DNA from: DATDYB01 sp036517115
Lineage (GTDB): Bacteria > Patescibacteriota > Minisyncoccia > Phycocordibacterales > PALSA-1337
Assembly (NCBI GenBank): GCA_036517115.1
Contig: DATDYB010000023.1
Span: forward strand, 1-64,000
Length of the DNA stretch: 64,000 bases
Direction of reading: 5' to 3'
How positions within the stretch are numbered: the first letter of the stretch is position 1; each line of letters opens with the position of its first letter. Position numbers and translations under genes: made by a program. The notes beneath the pieces were generated by a model. It made no database searches. It was not told the origin of the DNA and saw nothing but the letters and a program-made list of their open reading frames with translations. This document shows positions 14,353 to 25,042 of this stretch, piece after piece.

Positions 14353-17300
14353 ATGCGATTTTTCTTTTCCGTATTGTTTGCAATACTGGCTCTATTTCCG
14401 TCTAATAATGTATTTGCAGCGGCGGAAACACTATTCCTAGTTGGCTTTGATGGAACGTTTCAAGATTTTTCAAAAAATGATTCGAGATACATCAATAATA
14501 ATTTTTTCATTGATGATGATTTTCTTAAGGATAATGTACTAGATGGTCGAAAGGAATATACTAAATTTGGAGAGGGTAGCTTGCGAGTGTATGGCTGGCA
14601 GGATGGAACTAAGGAGGGAAAGTTTCATGAAACAAAAATCAGTTTTCTACCGAAAGAGGATATTGATGTGGGGACCAGCGAATTCACTATAGACTTTTGG
14701 GTCTACCCTTTTGTCGATATCACCACAGACAAGAATACTGGCAAGTTTTTTGAACTTCTCAATACCAGAAAGAATACTTCCTCGCTGTACCCGAATTCTA
14801 ATTTAACAATATGGCGAGACAAGGATGCAGGGCGGGGCAGCAACAAGCCTTACCTTTTATTTACTGAAGATAAATTCTCGGCAGACGGTACTGCCGTGGC
14901 GGAAGAGCTACTCAAGGCACAAGCAGGAGATGATGTGATCCGAGGTCAATGGAATCATGTTGCGGTACAGAGAAAAAACACCGCGACGGATTCAAAGTTT
15001 ACCGTTGCGGTGAATGGTAAGATTGGTCCTGCCACATCAAAGCCTTTGAGTTTCAAAATCCCTCCGATGAATCGGGCGATTTTCAGTAAGTTGAGCAATG
15101 TAGTGTACGGCTTCCTCGATGAGGTGCGCGTGGTAAAAGGCGAAGCCCTATGGGCAGGAGGAGAAGCCGGAAAAACATTCGATATAACCTCGATTACTTC
15201 GGCAATCACTCCCGCCATGAAAGGAAGAGCTAGACCATTCACTCCCTCATCTAAAATCTTGCCCGAGGATGTGCCTCCTTCATTTGTCATACCATTTGAT
15301 GACTCACTTGTTGCGAGTCAGGGAGGAACTGTGGCCCCGGTAGATCCAAAAGTATCTTCCCCGGCAATAGTTAAAGATGTAGACACTCAGGTGGGAAAGG
15401 GAAGCGCGTTCTTTGCGGGTGAGAAAAATGGACTGGTCTACACTGCCTCAGGAAATGAGGTGGATTTGGGTAATGGCAATTTCACCATAGACTTTTGGGT
15501 GTTACCTGAATTACTTTCATCCGGCACCGCCGGGGAATCTCTTCAGCTGTTCTCTCTTAAAGATAGCTCGAATAAAACCTTTCTATTACAGAGGTATAAC
15601 TTTACAGGGGATACTAAGACACTTCTGTTCGGACCTGTTATTGACGCATTTTCTAATCCGAAAAACGCACGTGGTGCAGATGTGAGTCCTACTGGCGTAT
15701 CTCCATGGTGGCTTGATATTGAAGCGAGGCGCTGGAATCATGTTGTAGTCCAAAAAGATGGACCGTATCTGCGCCTTATGATAAATGGTGTCGTAGGTGG
15801 TGCCGCGTATTCTGTCCCTTTCACTGGCAAAACTACACTAACGATTGGTGGTGTGGCAGCAGCAAGTACCGTCGGAGGGAAAGTCTATCCGTTCAAGGGT
15901 TATATCGACCATTTCCGAATTACCAAAGCGGCTCTGTGGCCAGGTGTAACACGAGGAGACAAGATAGAATATCTAGCTCCGAAAGGAGGTGAACCTGTCA
16001 TCATAGAGAGGCCAGTAGAGATTGACCCATATGCCAACCGTAGTGAGGTACCCGGAAAAGAAGGCATTCCTACATTCCCGAATCTTTCTTCAACCGAAAC
16101 ATCAGAAGAGCGAGACCTTCCGGAAAGAGCAATTGCACAAGAGCTGTTGATACAAAATCTGGACGGCTCTCGAGACTATACTAATTATTATGACGATAGA
16201 AGCGTCTTAGTAAAGAGCGTCTTTTGGGCAGAAAACACCGGCGATAAAAAATTGAAGACGCTGGAGTACGATGCTTCGGGAGAATTATACAAAGAAACAC
16301 ATTTTGGACCAAAGGGCGCTATTGCCGACACGTATTTCTATTATTCCGCGGCAGATGGCGGTTCGTTGCACAAGGAAATCCTTCGTCGAGGAGACAAAGA
16401 GCTCTACACTCGGTTTACCCCACAGGGAAAAATTGCTTATGCCCATGAAGTGAAGGGAGGAAAGTATGTCTATTCTAAACATATTAACTATGATCAAAAG
16501 GGAAAGGTGCAAGACGATCTCATCATATATGGGCCAGATCAATTTGAGAAAAATGTGTATGTGGCGAGCGAACAAACTGGGCAGGTGAGGGAGATTAGAA
16601 ATTATACAAAGACTCCAGTATCTGCAGATGGCGCTCCATACGCATATACTGCAACCCTACTTGAAAACGAAAAAGTTCTTTCTAAAAAGACACTGTACGC
16701 GGACAGTAATTTTAACGTGCGAAAAATGGTGCTTTCATCATTTGATGCGAGTGGAAAGCACCTGACTATCGAAAGAACGTTTGATTACATCAATAATCTG
16801 CAACACTATCTGGAATATCATACCAAGGGTGAAAAAATCATCGGCAAGAAAGCATCTGAATACACTTGGAATATAAGCGACGGAGCGTACCGTTCTAAAA
16901 CTACCTATGACTACAAAGGTCTTGCGGGGACATTTGAAGCTAAAAACAAAAAGATCGCGGGTAGTGGCCAGCTGCTTCATTATGTGAATGATGACGAAGC
17001 TGTCGATACCGATACCACATTTACTTATCAAACCATCGGCGGAGTAGTGAGCTGGAAAGACAAGACAACCAAGAAGTATGACAAAGATGGCAAGCTTATT
17101 AAAGTAACGGTAACGGTATTTAAGGAAAAACCCGAACCTACGGAAGATTCAATTACCGCCTATGATGGCGATTCAAACAAACTCTCTCTTACACGCTTTA
17201 ATAACGGCGCGCGTATCTCTACAGAATTTTATGACAGTTTTGGAAATATTTTCTTTAAAAATAAGTACCAGAATGATGTTTCAGGTGGGTACACAGTCAA

Positions 17301-20300
17301 GTCATATTATGTTCTTGGTGCCAATGAGATTCCAGCGGGGGAAAATACCTATACTGCAGACGGCTCTCTCGCGAGTGATCTCAAGAAAGACGAACTGGCA
17401 ATGAAAAACTACGGAGACGCACTTCTTGTTTCCTTAGGTGTCTCCAAGTCAGGACTTACTGCGTCAAACGAGAAAGCTAAACTTCTCGAAGTCTCGAAGA
17501 AAATCATAGGAGCATATAAAGAAACGCTCACGAATTCTTCTGTTGCAGGCTCGAAGCAAAAGAAATACCGAATATATGCAGATTTTGTAAACAAATTAAC
17601 GGCAGGGGTATTCGCGATTGAGCATGCAGTCTGGGGTGCTGATCCGGGGAAGTCATTGGTCAACGATCATCAGCTTGAATATACAGCAAAGCCATGGACC
17701 GGCGTCGATGCCGCGAGCGGGCAAGAATTTTTTGGAATCTACATTATGCCAGGGAGAGTCTCACCTGAGTCGCCTGATGCCGTGTTTATTGACATGGATA
17801 TTAATAACCCAGCTGTTCTTACTACCGTTCTCGGAGCATCTTCATATGACGCACTGAAATCTATTTCAAAAAAGAAGGAAAAGTGGGATTCACTCTCGGT
17901 GCTTCCTTCCACGGTATATGGTTCTACGGGCACAACATTGTATAGATACAATCTGAGAGCAAACAATGGCACAGGAGCGTATCTCTCACTTAAAGAGCTC
18001 ACTAAGGCTGATCCGACGATTAACCTTCTGCTAGATCGTATGCAGAAAGATTTAGGTGCTTCTCTTAGTCCGACACTTTCTGATGAGGAGGTGATTAAGA
18101 TTTTTTATGAGTATTTCTTCGAGACAAATCTTTTTCAATATATCCATGATCTTGGCGACGTGTCGCAAACAGTGAATGAAACATTAACCCGTGGAGGCGG
18201 AGACTGCGAGGATTTTGGAATATTTGCAGCTAGCTTATTGCACAATCTATTTTTGAGGCTCGATAGGGGAGATGCAGCGGCGCGTGTGGGACTCGGACTT
18301 GTACATGTCGATGCTTTCGGAAAGATTTCATCCAAAAACGCAGGAGCGGGACACGGTTCTCTTATGTTTAAGGCGAAAAATGGTAGCCACTACTATATTG
18401 AGGCGAGCTACCTCTTTACTGGCTCAGCGGGTAGCTATGAGTTTAATCGCGACAAGATACTCACCGTCCTCGCTCCGGGAATAGGGGGCGCAGGGGCTAA
18501 AACAGGAAAAGTTGAGGTGGTACCTAACGGGTGGTATGTTGAGGCGCTTACCTTTAATCCGATTGAAGGAGTGACCGAAGCGTTTGCTGCATCTCAATTG
18601 TTTTCTGTGAACAAAATAGCACCTTCTCCAGTTGGCAAAAGTGCTGCAGAGAAAATATCGTCATTGCCGACCTATATCGAGCCATACAATAGAAAAGTGA
18701 ATGCGCTTGCTGATTCTATCGTCAGATATATTCCACGATTTAAAGACAAGACTCCCGAGTATCTAGCGGAATATGTGAATATGGTGATGAAAGAGTACAG
18801 CGTTTACCGTGCTGACGGCAGAGGTGATACTTGGGCACGTGTCGACGTTACTCTCTCATCGCTTGACGGTATCCGAGGTGATTGTGAAGATCTCGCGTTT
18901 GTCGAAGCCAGTCTCTTGCAAAACATTCTCACGAAATATTATATGAGCCGTGGGGATCTTTTGGTGAATGCGATGATCAGAGCGCAGGATCATGTAATGG
19001 TTATCGCTCAAAACAACTACGGCGGAGTTACGGGTAAAGCCCATTTGCTCGTAGGGTTTGTTTCCCCTCGTGCCGACAGTGACCTGACGACGGTGCGTCT
19101 CATGGATCCCCAAACGGGAGTGATGGAAGCATCGAGACCATTTTCTATGTTGTTTACCGATCAGTATCTTTTCTTCGCTAACACGGACAAGATCACGACC
19201 ATCACCTACTATGATTGGAGTACTCTGAACCTATCTGCTTCGGTTAAACAATCTGGGGAAGGGAAGAAAAAAACTGAGAAAGTAAAACCCGTGCCAGCAG
19301 AAACAGGCGAAGTATTTACAGACGCAGAGATTGATGCGGCAGCTGCATCAATCCAAAAAAAACAGAACGAAGGAGGGACATTTACCGCCAAGGAAAAGGC
19401 CATTTTCGATTATATGAAGGAAGTTTTAGAGTATGAACAACGTCTGGATGATATTGGGGGAGAAATCGATGGTTTTGAAAGTATAAATGACAAAGCGGAA
19501 GTATTCATCAAAAAAAGTCTGGATACGATAGATGCCGATGTTGCTAAAATTGCGGAAAAAGTGGAGCAAGGAAAGACGTCTGAGATAACCGCATCAGATG
19601 GCGCTGCGCTTGTCGGTGCCCAAAATAAAGCTCAGGCGGGTAAAAGTGTTCTACACGACTCAAGCTTGTTTGCCGGATTGGAAGGTGGAGACGGTTCGCA
19701 GCCGTTTCCACCAATCGATCTCAATGGGGATTATGTCATCTTTGATCTGGAACCTTCTCAGCCGATCGATCTCATCCATCCAGCCCTTGACCCTAGCGCG
19801 TGGGGCAGTGACTTTACGCCAGCCGCTCCCGTCCCCCGATCTGAAGTGGCACTTCCAGGCTCCGCTCCTGACGGGCCTCCCCCGGGCTTTCGTGTCGACA
19901 CGAGAATATCTGATTCAAAGTTAACACCTGACCCGATCGTGAGCCCACAACAGTCATTTGTGAGCGCTGTGGCGAAAGTCTATTACGTATGGCAGATTCC
20001 ACCAACGCCTATATTTGCTGGACCTGCAATTTCAAACAATATGTTGTCGACGATAAATCCTCTTAATGGACAGATTACGTTCTCAACTCCTGTTATACCC
20101 ACAGGTCTTCTTAACAATAGCTGTCCCAACGGAAACACCGTTACCAAACTATGCAGTGATATTCCTGCATCCGCGCGGGTTACCGTCAAACCGGAAAACT
20201 CTTATTTTGTAGGCAGGGATACCTGTGCTTCAAGCGTGAATATTTGTTCGGATGATACTACGTTCAACACTGGTTGGCAGTGCAATCCTGGCTTCATTCC

Positions 20301-22023
20301 CGCGCGCGGCAAGTGTATAAAAATTGATATTGAGATAGAAAAACCTGACGTATGTCCCAATATTGGAGGTACGCAAGCAACCGTACCAGTCGGTAAGATA
20401 AAAGACGCGGCGGGGAATTGTGTAGAGCCCCCTGTAGATGCGTGTGTAAATATTCCTGACATTCAAAGCTCTGTTCCATCGGGAATGGTACGAGATACCA
20501 GTGATCGTTGTGATATCTGTCCTAACATTCCCGAAGCACAGATCGAAATTCCGACAGGTATGAGCAAGGATGCGGCTGGCAATTGTGCCTTTCCATCAGT
20601 GAACGCCACCGTTTCCCTCGGCTCTTGTGCGCCGGCCACTAACCTCACTCCCGCGAACGTTTCAATCGCTCCCGACAAAAAAGCAAAATTGGTCATCCGT
20701 ACCGCATCTAACGTAATTTCTGAGCTTAGCTCGAATGGCCAAGTACATCTTCCGCCAGGATCGTATGCGTGGATAGCTACGCCTGAATCAGGCTATGTAT
20801 TTTCTCCAAGCGTTCCAACTTCAGGCACGCTTACCGCGAGAGACTGCGCGCCTCCGCCGCCATGCACCTCAAACTGTATCCCTATTATTTCTATCGGTGA
20901 CACGAGAATAACGGAAGGTAATACCGGCAAGACTAATGCATCGTTCACGGTCAGTCTATCGAGAGCTGCGACTGCAGCAGTGACTGCGACGTTTACCACC
21001 TCCAATGGCACTGCCACGCTAGCGGACAAGGATTATGAAGCGACTACCGGCTCAGTTTTTCTTGCTATCGGCGAACTCACTAAGACTATTGTTGTCCCGG
21101 TTATTGGTGACACTACTGTTGAGCCTGACGAGTCCTTTACGGTGACACTCTCGAACCCAAACATCGTCACACTCGGTCGTTCTGTAGCTACGGGTACGAT
21201 CGTAAACGACGACAGTAGTGGTACCAATGACTCCGATGTGTGTCCTAACATCGATGGAATCCAAACCTCTATTCCATCGGGAATGACTAAGGATGTGAAC
21301 GGAAACTGCGTCGGGGGTGGTACAGGAGGATGCCCTCCGAATTGTCCCGGAGGCGGAACCCCAAGCATCTTCATTGATAATAGTTCCGCTGCAGAAGGTT
21401 TTCCAGTGACGTTCATTGTCCGACTCGACAAGGTTTCATCACTTCCGGTAACTTTCGCTTACAAAACTACTGATGGTACTGCGAAGGGTGGACCGTCGAC
21501 AGATAGTAGTAGAGATTACACGTATGTCCCTGTAAGCAGTGCTACTCTTACTATCCCCGCCAATGTTCTTTCAACTACTGTATCGGTGCCTACTAATGGC
21601 GACGATATTTATGAAGTTGATCCGCCTGAAACGTTTAGCGTCACGTTACTCAGTATTGGAGGCGCCACAATCGGGGATGCAGTGGCGACAGGAACAATCG
21701 GCGATGACGATGTGCAATCAGTAAGCTGTAATGTGTATGGAAGCGCTGATGCCACCGCCTTGCCGATTACCACCACTTTCATCAACCGCAACACCTATTG
21801 GAGAGCGACGGCCACTCCGGCATCTCGGGCAAAGACCGTATCGTGGACGGGAGGGCCAACCACGGCGGATATCGTTACTGGAGGTGCGCTTAATGCCACC
21901 GCCAAATCCTACACAACAGCGGGGAACAAGACCTCCACCATCACCGTGAACGGAAAAATCTGGAATAGTCCTAACCCTTGTCCGATACTTCGAGCCATCG
22001 ATCCGTCGTATAATGAATTTTAA
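14353..22023 (+). CDS. giant secreted protein: LamG-like, tandem transglutaminase-like, Calx-beta
   Basis: A 2556-residue protein with a signal peptide (RFFFSVLFAILALFP). Two concanavalin/LamG-like domains (about 30-280 and 300-540) share FTIDFWV. A long run of Tyr/Asp-rich beta-hairpin repeats follows (about 590-1000). Two transglutaminase-like Cys-His units come next: GGDCEDFG with C1285 and GHGSL with H1334, then RGDCEDLA with C1511 and QDHVMV with H1547. Cys-rich repeats of the type CPNIxGxQxxxPxGMxKD and two Calx-beta domains (about 2175-2290, 2335-2450) complete it. It is probably a surface adhesin or protein cross-linker or peptidase. The last residues, IDPSYNEF, resemble the tails of two other large proteins here. 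ATG 14353 is preferred over TTG 14344. Confidence 0.85.
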   Translation: MRFFFSVLFAILALFPSNNVFAAAETLFLVGFDGTFQDFSKNDSRYINNNFFIDDDFLKDNVLDGRKEYTKFGEGSLRVYGWQDGTKEGKFHETKISFLPKEDIDVGTSEFTIDFWVYPFVDITTDKNTGKFFELLNTRKNTSSLYPNSNLTIWRDKDAGRGSNKPYLLFTEDKFSADGTAVAEELLKAQAGDDVIRGQWNHVAVQRKNTATDSKFTVAVNGKIGPATSKPLSFKIPPMNRAIFSKLSNVVYGFLDEVRVVKGEALWAGGEAGKTFDITSITSAITPAMKGRARPFTPSSKILPEDVPPSFVIPFDDSLVASQGGTVAPVDPKVSSPAIVKDVDTQVGKGSAFFAGEKNGLVYTASGNEVDLGNGNFTIDFWVLPELLSSGTAGESLQLFSLKDSSNKTFLLQRYNFTGDTKTLLFGPVIDAFSNPKNARGADVSPTGVSPWWLDIEARRWNHVVVQKDGPYLRLMINGVVGGAAYSVPFTGKTTLTIGGVAAASTVGGKVYPFKGYIDHFRITKAALWPGVTRGDKIEYLAPKGGEPVIIERPVEIDPYANRSEVPGKEGIPTFPNLSSTETSEERDLPERAIAQELLIQNLDGSRDYTNYYDDRSVLVKSVFWAENTGDKKLKTLEYDASGELYKETHFGPKGAIADTYFYYSAADGGSLHKEILRRGDKELYTRFTPQGKIAYAHEVKGGKYVYSKHINYDQKGKVQDDLIIYGPDQFEKNVYVASEQTGQVREIRNYTKTPVSADGAPYAYTATLLENEKVLSKKTLYADSNFNVRKMVLSSFDASGKHLTIERTFDYINNLQHYLEYHTKGEKIIGKKASEYTWNISDGAYRSKTTYDYKGLAGTFEAKNKKIAGSGQLLHYVNDDEAVDTDTTFTYQTIGGVVSWKDKTTKKYDKDGKLIKVTVTVFKEKPEPTEDSITAYDGDSNKLSLTRFNNGARISTEFYDSFGNIFFKNKYQNDVSGGYTVKSYYVLGANEIPAGENTYTADGSLASDLKKDELAMKNYGDALLVSLGVSKSGLTASNEKAKLLEVSKKIIGAYKETLTNSSVAGSKQKKYRIYADFVNKLTAGVFAIEHAVWGADPGKSLVNDHQLEYTAKPWTGVDAASGQEFFGIYIMPGRVSPESPDAVFIDMDINNPAVLTTVLGASSYDALKSISKKKEKWDSLSVLPSTVYGSTGTTLYRYNLRANNGTGAYLSLKELTKADPTINLLLDRMQKDLGASLSPTLSDEEVIKIFYEYFFETNLFQYIHDLGDVSQTVNETLTRGGGDCEDFGIFAASLLHNLFLRLDRGDAAARVGLGLVHVDAFGKISSKNAGAGHGSLMFKAKNGSHYYIEASYLFTGSAGSYEFNRDKILTVLAPGIGGAGAKTGKVEVVPNGWYVEALTFNPIEGVTEAFAASQLFSVNKIAPSPVGKSAAEKISSLPTYIEPYNRKVNALADSIVRYIPRFKDKTPEYLAEYVNMVMKEYSVYRADGRGDTWARVDVTLSSLDGIRGDCEDLAFVEASLLQNILTKYYMSRGDLLVNAMIRAQDHVMVIAQNNYGGVTGKAHLLVGFVSPRADSDLTTVRLMDPQTGVMEASRPFSMLFTDQYLFFANTDKITTITYYDWSTLNLSASVKQSGEGKKKTEKVKPVPAETGEVFTDAEIDAAAASIQKKQNEGGTFTAKEKAIFDYMKEVLEYEQRLDDIGGEIDGFESINDKAEVFIKKSLDTIDADVAKIAEKVEQGKTSEITASDGAALVGAQNKAQAGKSVLHDSSLFAGLEGGDGSQPFPPIDLNGDYVIFDLEPSQPIDLIHPALDPSAWGSDFTPAAPVPRSEVALPGSAPDGPPPGFRVDTRISDSKLTPDPIVSPQQSFVSAVAKVYYVWQIPPTPIFAGPAISNNMLSTINPLNGQITFSTPVIPTGLLNNSCPNGNTVTKLCSDIPASARVTVKPENSYFVGRDTCASSVNICSDDTTFNTGWQCNPGFIPARGKCIKIDIEIEKPDVCPNIGGTQATVPVGKIKDAAGNCVEPPVDACVNIPDIQSSVPSGMVRDTSDRCDICPNIPEAQIEIPTGMSKDAAGNCAFPSVNATVSLGSCAPATNLTPANVSIAPDKKAKLVIRTASNVISELSSNGQVHLPPGSYAWIATPESGYVFSPSVPTSGTLTARDCAPPPPCTSNCIPIISIGDTRITEGNTGKTNASFTVSLSRAATAAVTATFTTSNGTATLADKDYEATTGSVFLAIGELTKTIVVPVIGDTTVEPDESFTVTLSNPNIVTLGRSVATGTIVNDDSSGTNDSDVCPNIDGIQTSIPSGMTKDVNGNCVGGGTGGCPPNCPGGGTPSIFIDNSSAAEGFPVTFIVRLDKVSSLPVTFAYKTTDGTAKGGPSTDSSRDYTYVPVSSATLTIPANVLSTTVSVPTNGDDIYEVDPPETFSVTLLSIGGATIGDAVATGTIGDDDVQSVSCNVYGSADATALPITTTFINRNTYWRATATPASRAKTVSWTGGPTTADIVTGGALNATAKSYTTAGNKTSTITVNGKIWNSPNPCPILRAIDPSYNEF

Positions 22024-22037
22024 TTTCGCAAAATTAT

Positions 22038-22370
22038 ATGAACAAAGCAGCACCATATCTCTTCATACTCTTGGTAATCGGCCTAGTTTCCTATGTCATC
22101 GTCGATGAGCAACAAAAGAACACGGTGCAAGGCGAACGTGCACTCTCGGAATCCTCGATGCGCGGTATTGGTGAAACGCAGGGAGCGCTTGATGCTCTTG
22201 CGGATGGTGGGGCGACCAGGGTAGCAGACGATATTAAAAATATCGATGCGAAAAAAGCTGAAGCCGCGAACATAGATACGCAAGCCACCATTGACCGTCA
22301 GGAAAAAGCTGAGAGACTGAGCGAACAGGAGACAATGCCTGGGAGTGTCGGTGAGTTTAATCCACGATAA
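22038..22370 (+). CDS. small membrane-anchored protein
   Basis: A 110-residue protein with an N-terminal signal anchor (YLFILLVIGLVSYVIV, residues 7-22) followed by a polar, Ala/Glu/Asp-rich helical region. No family is recognised. It starts 14 nt after the giant gene stop and is probably part of its operon. It could be an accessory for export or anchoring of the neighbouring surface proteins, which is only a guess from position. Confidence 0.65.
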   Translation: MNKAAPYLFILLVIGLVSYVIVDEQQKNTVQGERALSESSMRGIGETQGALDALADGGATRVADDIKNIDAKKAEAANIDTQATIDRQEKAERLSEQETMPGSVGEFNPR

Positions 22371-22417
22371 TAGATTACGTTCGTTTCTTGTCAGTGGGTG
22401 ACGAGGTGTATACTTAT

Positions 22418-22500
22418 TACGACGAGCGAGGATATCGCGGCTGCATGCTGATGCAGACATGATATCCGAGCGATGTCGTATCAAAAGGATGAATCCTTTT
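22418..22500. repeat. nested hairpin plus start-proximal hairpin
   Basis: Nested arms are TACGAC/GTCGTA (22418-22423, 22475-22480), GGATATC/GATATCC (22430-22436, 22461-22467) and CTGCAT/ATGCAG (22441-22446, 22451-22456). A second perfect hairpin, AAAAGGAT-GA-ATCCTTTT (22483-22500), lies 6 nt before ATG 22507. A possible -10 TATACT is at 22409-22414. Confidence 0.7.
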
Positions 22501-22506
22501 ATTATT

Positions 22507-25020
22507 ATGAAATTACCCTCAAAATTTTTCGTAGTGGTTTTGGTCGCCTTATTGTTCTTTGTTGCTACCAACTCCCTCTACGCATTCACAGAACTTAATC
22601 CTATTACTCCTGCTAATCATGGCGGATCATCGCACTATTTGATAACTGGCGAGGGTACGAATGCTGACTGTAATCAAAAAGGAGATGCGATAGCGAGAGA
22701 TTTCTGTGTTATCACGGGAGCAACCTCGGTGCATACTCCAGCTGATATCGTATCTGGCGGAACATTTTATATTGAAGGAAGCTTGAATACGCGAGTCCGT
22801 GAGGGTATTTTAAGTAATGTCGACAGACCTTACACGGTATACGCCACTTTTCAGGGAACATCTATCAACGTTGGGAAATATTTGTATGGAATAATTCCAA
22901 GTTCAGGTAATAACATCACTGGCCCTTATAAAATCGGGCCATTTGTGGCCCCGCTCACGGCTGGGAAGTATAAAGTATCGTTAGATTTTGTTACCCTCTC
23001 TCCAGGTACTCAATTTACTGAGTATCTTCGTGGATATCATGAAGTAAACGTCGTCGCGCCAACATTTAATAATGATCCACTACGAGTAACAGCCCAAACA
23101 TCACCAATGTGCGGGGGAATGATCAATCTTTCATGGGACAAAGCTACTGCTTCAAATTCTAACAACGCCGTAGGGTATAGTGTGTATCGCTTTAGCAAAG
23201 ATCCCTACGCCGGTGAGCCGTATGAATACTCGGTCATTAAAATTCGGAATGTAAACACAACCACCTATATCGACAGCGGCCTTCAGCCGAAGGCGCGCTA
23301 CTGGTATTTCGTGTTTCCTGCTACCGCAGATGAGCTTGCGAAGGAGAGTGTTAATGCCGCTGCGACACTGCTTGCTCAGGGTCAGGCTCCCGCGCGGGGA
23401 TACACTAACCCTAATGCGGTGTTTAGGAATCTCGGAACACCCACTCCTATTATCGATCCTTCAACTGCCCTCGCTTCAGCAGCGTGTCCGCCTGTAGTAG
23501 AAGCCCCGGACCTTACTGCTATTACTCCGACCATCGATGTGGGTCGAAGTACCCTGGCTGTCGACAGTGCGACTAACAGCTATGTATTTGGATCAACCAT
23601 CGCTCTTCGCGGCGTTATTCATAATGATGCTGTAGCCGATATTACCCAGTCGTTCAATAATCTTTATCAAATCAGTACTGACAATTTTGCTCCACAAGGT
23701 GACGCTGTCGCCCTTTCTCCGACTCGGAATAGGGTAGGCTTTACCAACAAGGGGGCGCATGCACTTCTCAACATATCAAAAAATACCAGCAAAGAAGTCA
23801 GTCTCTTAAGTTTTGTTCCCACAAAAACCGGCCTGTACTTTATCCGTCTCTGTGCGGACTTGCCGGACTACGACTATGGATCTGTCGCTGAATCCAATGA
23901 AAATAACAACTGCTCGGCGAGCCTACAGATCTTTATCGTAAGCCCCGATCTCACCGTTCTCTCTGCACCGGTAGTGAGTGGTAGCGTTCTTGCTACAGGA
24001 GGCTTTGACACCACGAAGCCTCTAACCCTTAGAGGTACCATCACCAACCAAAGCCCGGTGTCTGTTACGCGTACTTTTCCTAATCTCTACCAGTATTCTA
24101 TTGACCGGGTCCACTATGAAGATTTTACCGCTACATCGTTGCCTCAGCTTGCGGCGTTTGCGACCGGAAACTTGCAGCCTTACACGTGGAATCCCACGGT
24201 TGGTGACACAAAAACCTATTATATTCGCCTTTGTGCCGACATGTCGGGACTTTCCAAGGGTCTCGTGGGAGCTGTTGTCGACGAATCCAATGAAAACAAC
24301 AACTGCTCGAGCGATGCGGCAGTTAGTTTAGGGGTGCCACCGCCAGTGTTGTCGACGGCGCTTGAACTTAAAGTCAGAAAAGAGGGCACAGCTCTTGTCG
24401 ACGCGCGATATTCGCTTACCATTCCTGAAAACAGTAAAGCGGTGCTCTCGTGGGAATCGAGCAATACTCTGGGAGGGAATTCTTGCGATGCCCTTGGTTC
24501 ATGGACCGGTAAAAAGACAAATGCTTCGACGGGAGATAGTGTCGGTCCCTTAGCCAAGGGTTCCTACAAGTATCAAGTGCGTTGTGGTAGCGCCATTCCA
24601 GGGGATATTGCAATGGTAACTAGCAATGAAGTAACGGTAGAAGTAACGGCAGGGGAGACGATCTGTATCGTAAATTGTGACGGACAGACTTTTGTTCCGC
24701 CAGGTACGCCAGGTCGCCCTGTCACACCTCCAGGCACACCAGTGACACCTCCACCACCGTTTTCGCCATCAATCTATAGCTGTGCCCCTTCAAAAACCGC
24801 AGTGAAAGTTGGAGAATCTGTGACGTGGACAGTAATAGGAGGAGGAACCACGTTCATATGGACTGGATCCAATATCACCGGCAAAACGGGAAACCCGATA
24901 TCGGTGGCATACCCTGGGCTAAGTACCAAAACTGCCGAGGTTCTGGTGGATAATAGGTGGAGGGTGGTGTGTAGTCCGAATGTTACCGTTACGATCGATC
25001 CGACTTTTAAAGAAATTTAA
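22507..25020 (+). CDS. secreted CARDB/Ig-like surface protein
   Basis: An 837-residue protein with a signal peptide (FFVVVLVALLFFVATNSLYA). A fibronectin-III-like domain lies at about 190-290. Two CARDB-type domains follow (about 335-480 and 490-620), each beginning PDLT and ending ESNENNNCS. Then come an Ig-like domain, a Pro/Thr linker near 740-755, and a final PKD/Ig-like domain. The C-terminus is TIDPTFKEI, almost the same as the tail of the 4010-residue protein. The frame is open to 22459 and an ATG exists at 22489. ATG 22507 is preferred for the signal peptide, but both alternatives remain possible because no ribosome site is visible. Confidence 0.8.
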   Translation: MKLPSKFFVVVLVALLFFVATNSLYAFTELNPITPANHGGSSHYLITGEGTNADCNQKGDAIARDFCVITGATSVHTPADIVSGGTFYIEGSLNTRVREGILSNVDRPYTVYATFQGTSINVGKYLYGIIPSSGNNITGPYKIGPFVAPLTAGKYKVSLDFVTLSPGTQFTEYLRGYHEVNVVAPTFNNDPLRVTAQTSPMCGGMINLSWDKATASNSNNAVGYSVYRFSKDPYAGEPYEYSVIKIRNVNTTTYIDSGLQPKARYWYFVFPATADELAKESVNAAATLLAQGQAPARGYTNPNAVFRNLGTPTPIIDPSTALASAACPPVVEAPDLTAITPTIDVGRSTLAVDSATNSYVFGSTIALRGVIHNDAVADITQSFNNLYQISTDNFAPQGDAVALSPTRNRVGFTNKGAHALLNISKNTSKEVSLLSFVPTKTGLYFIRLCADLPDYDYGSVAESNENNNCSASLQIFIVSPDLTVLSAPVVSGSVLATGGFDTTKPLTLRGTITNQSPVSVTRTFPNLYQYSIDRVHYEDFTATSLPQLAAFATGNLQPYTWNPTVGDTKTYYIRLCADMSGLSKGLVGAVVDESNENNNCSSDAAVSLGVPPPVLSTALELKVRKEGTALVDARYSLTIPENSKAVLSWESSNTLGGNSCDALGSWTGKKTNASTGDSVGPLAKGSYKYQVRCGSAIPGDIAMVTSNEVTVEVTAGETICIVNCDGQTFVPPGTPGRPVTPPGTPVTPPPPFSPSIYSCAPSKTAVKVGESVTWTVIGGGTTFIWTGSNITGKTGNPISVAYPGLSTKTAEVLVDNRWRVVCSPNVTVTIDPTFKEI

Positions 25021-25042
25021 GGATATTCAGACATCTCTCTTT

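Noticed and set aside
21033..21431. Minus-strand frame of 132 codons opposite the Calx-beta region
   Set aside because: A shadow of the repeat-rich coding strand, with no start signals. Similar antisense frames across 26-37 kb were dismissed for the same reason.
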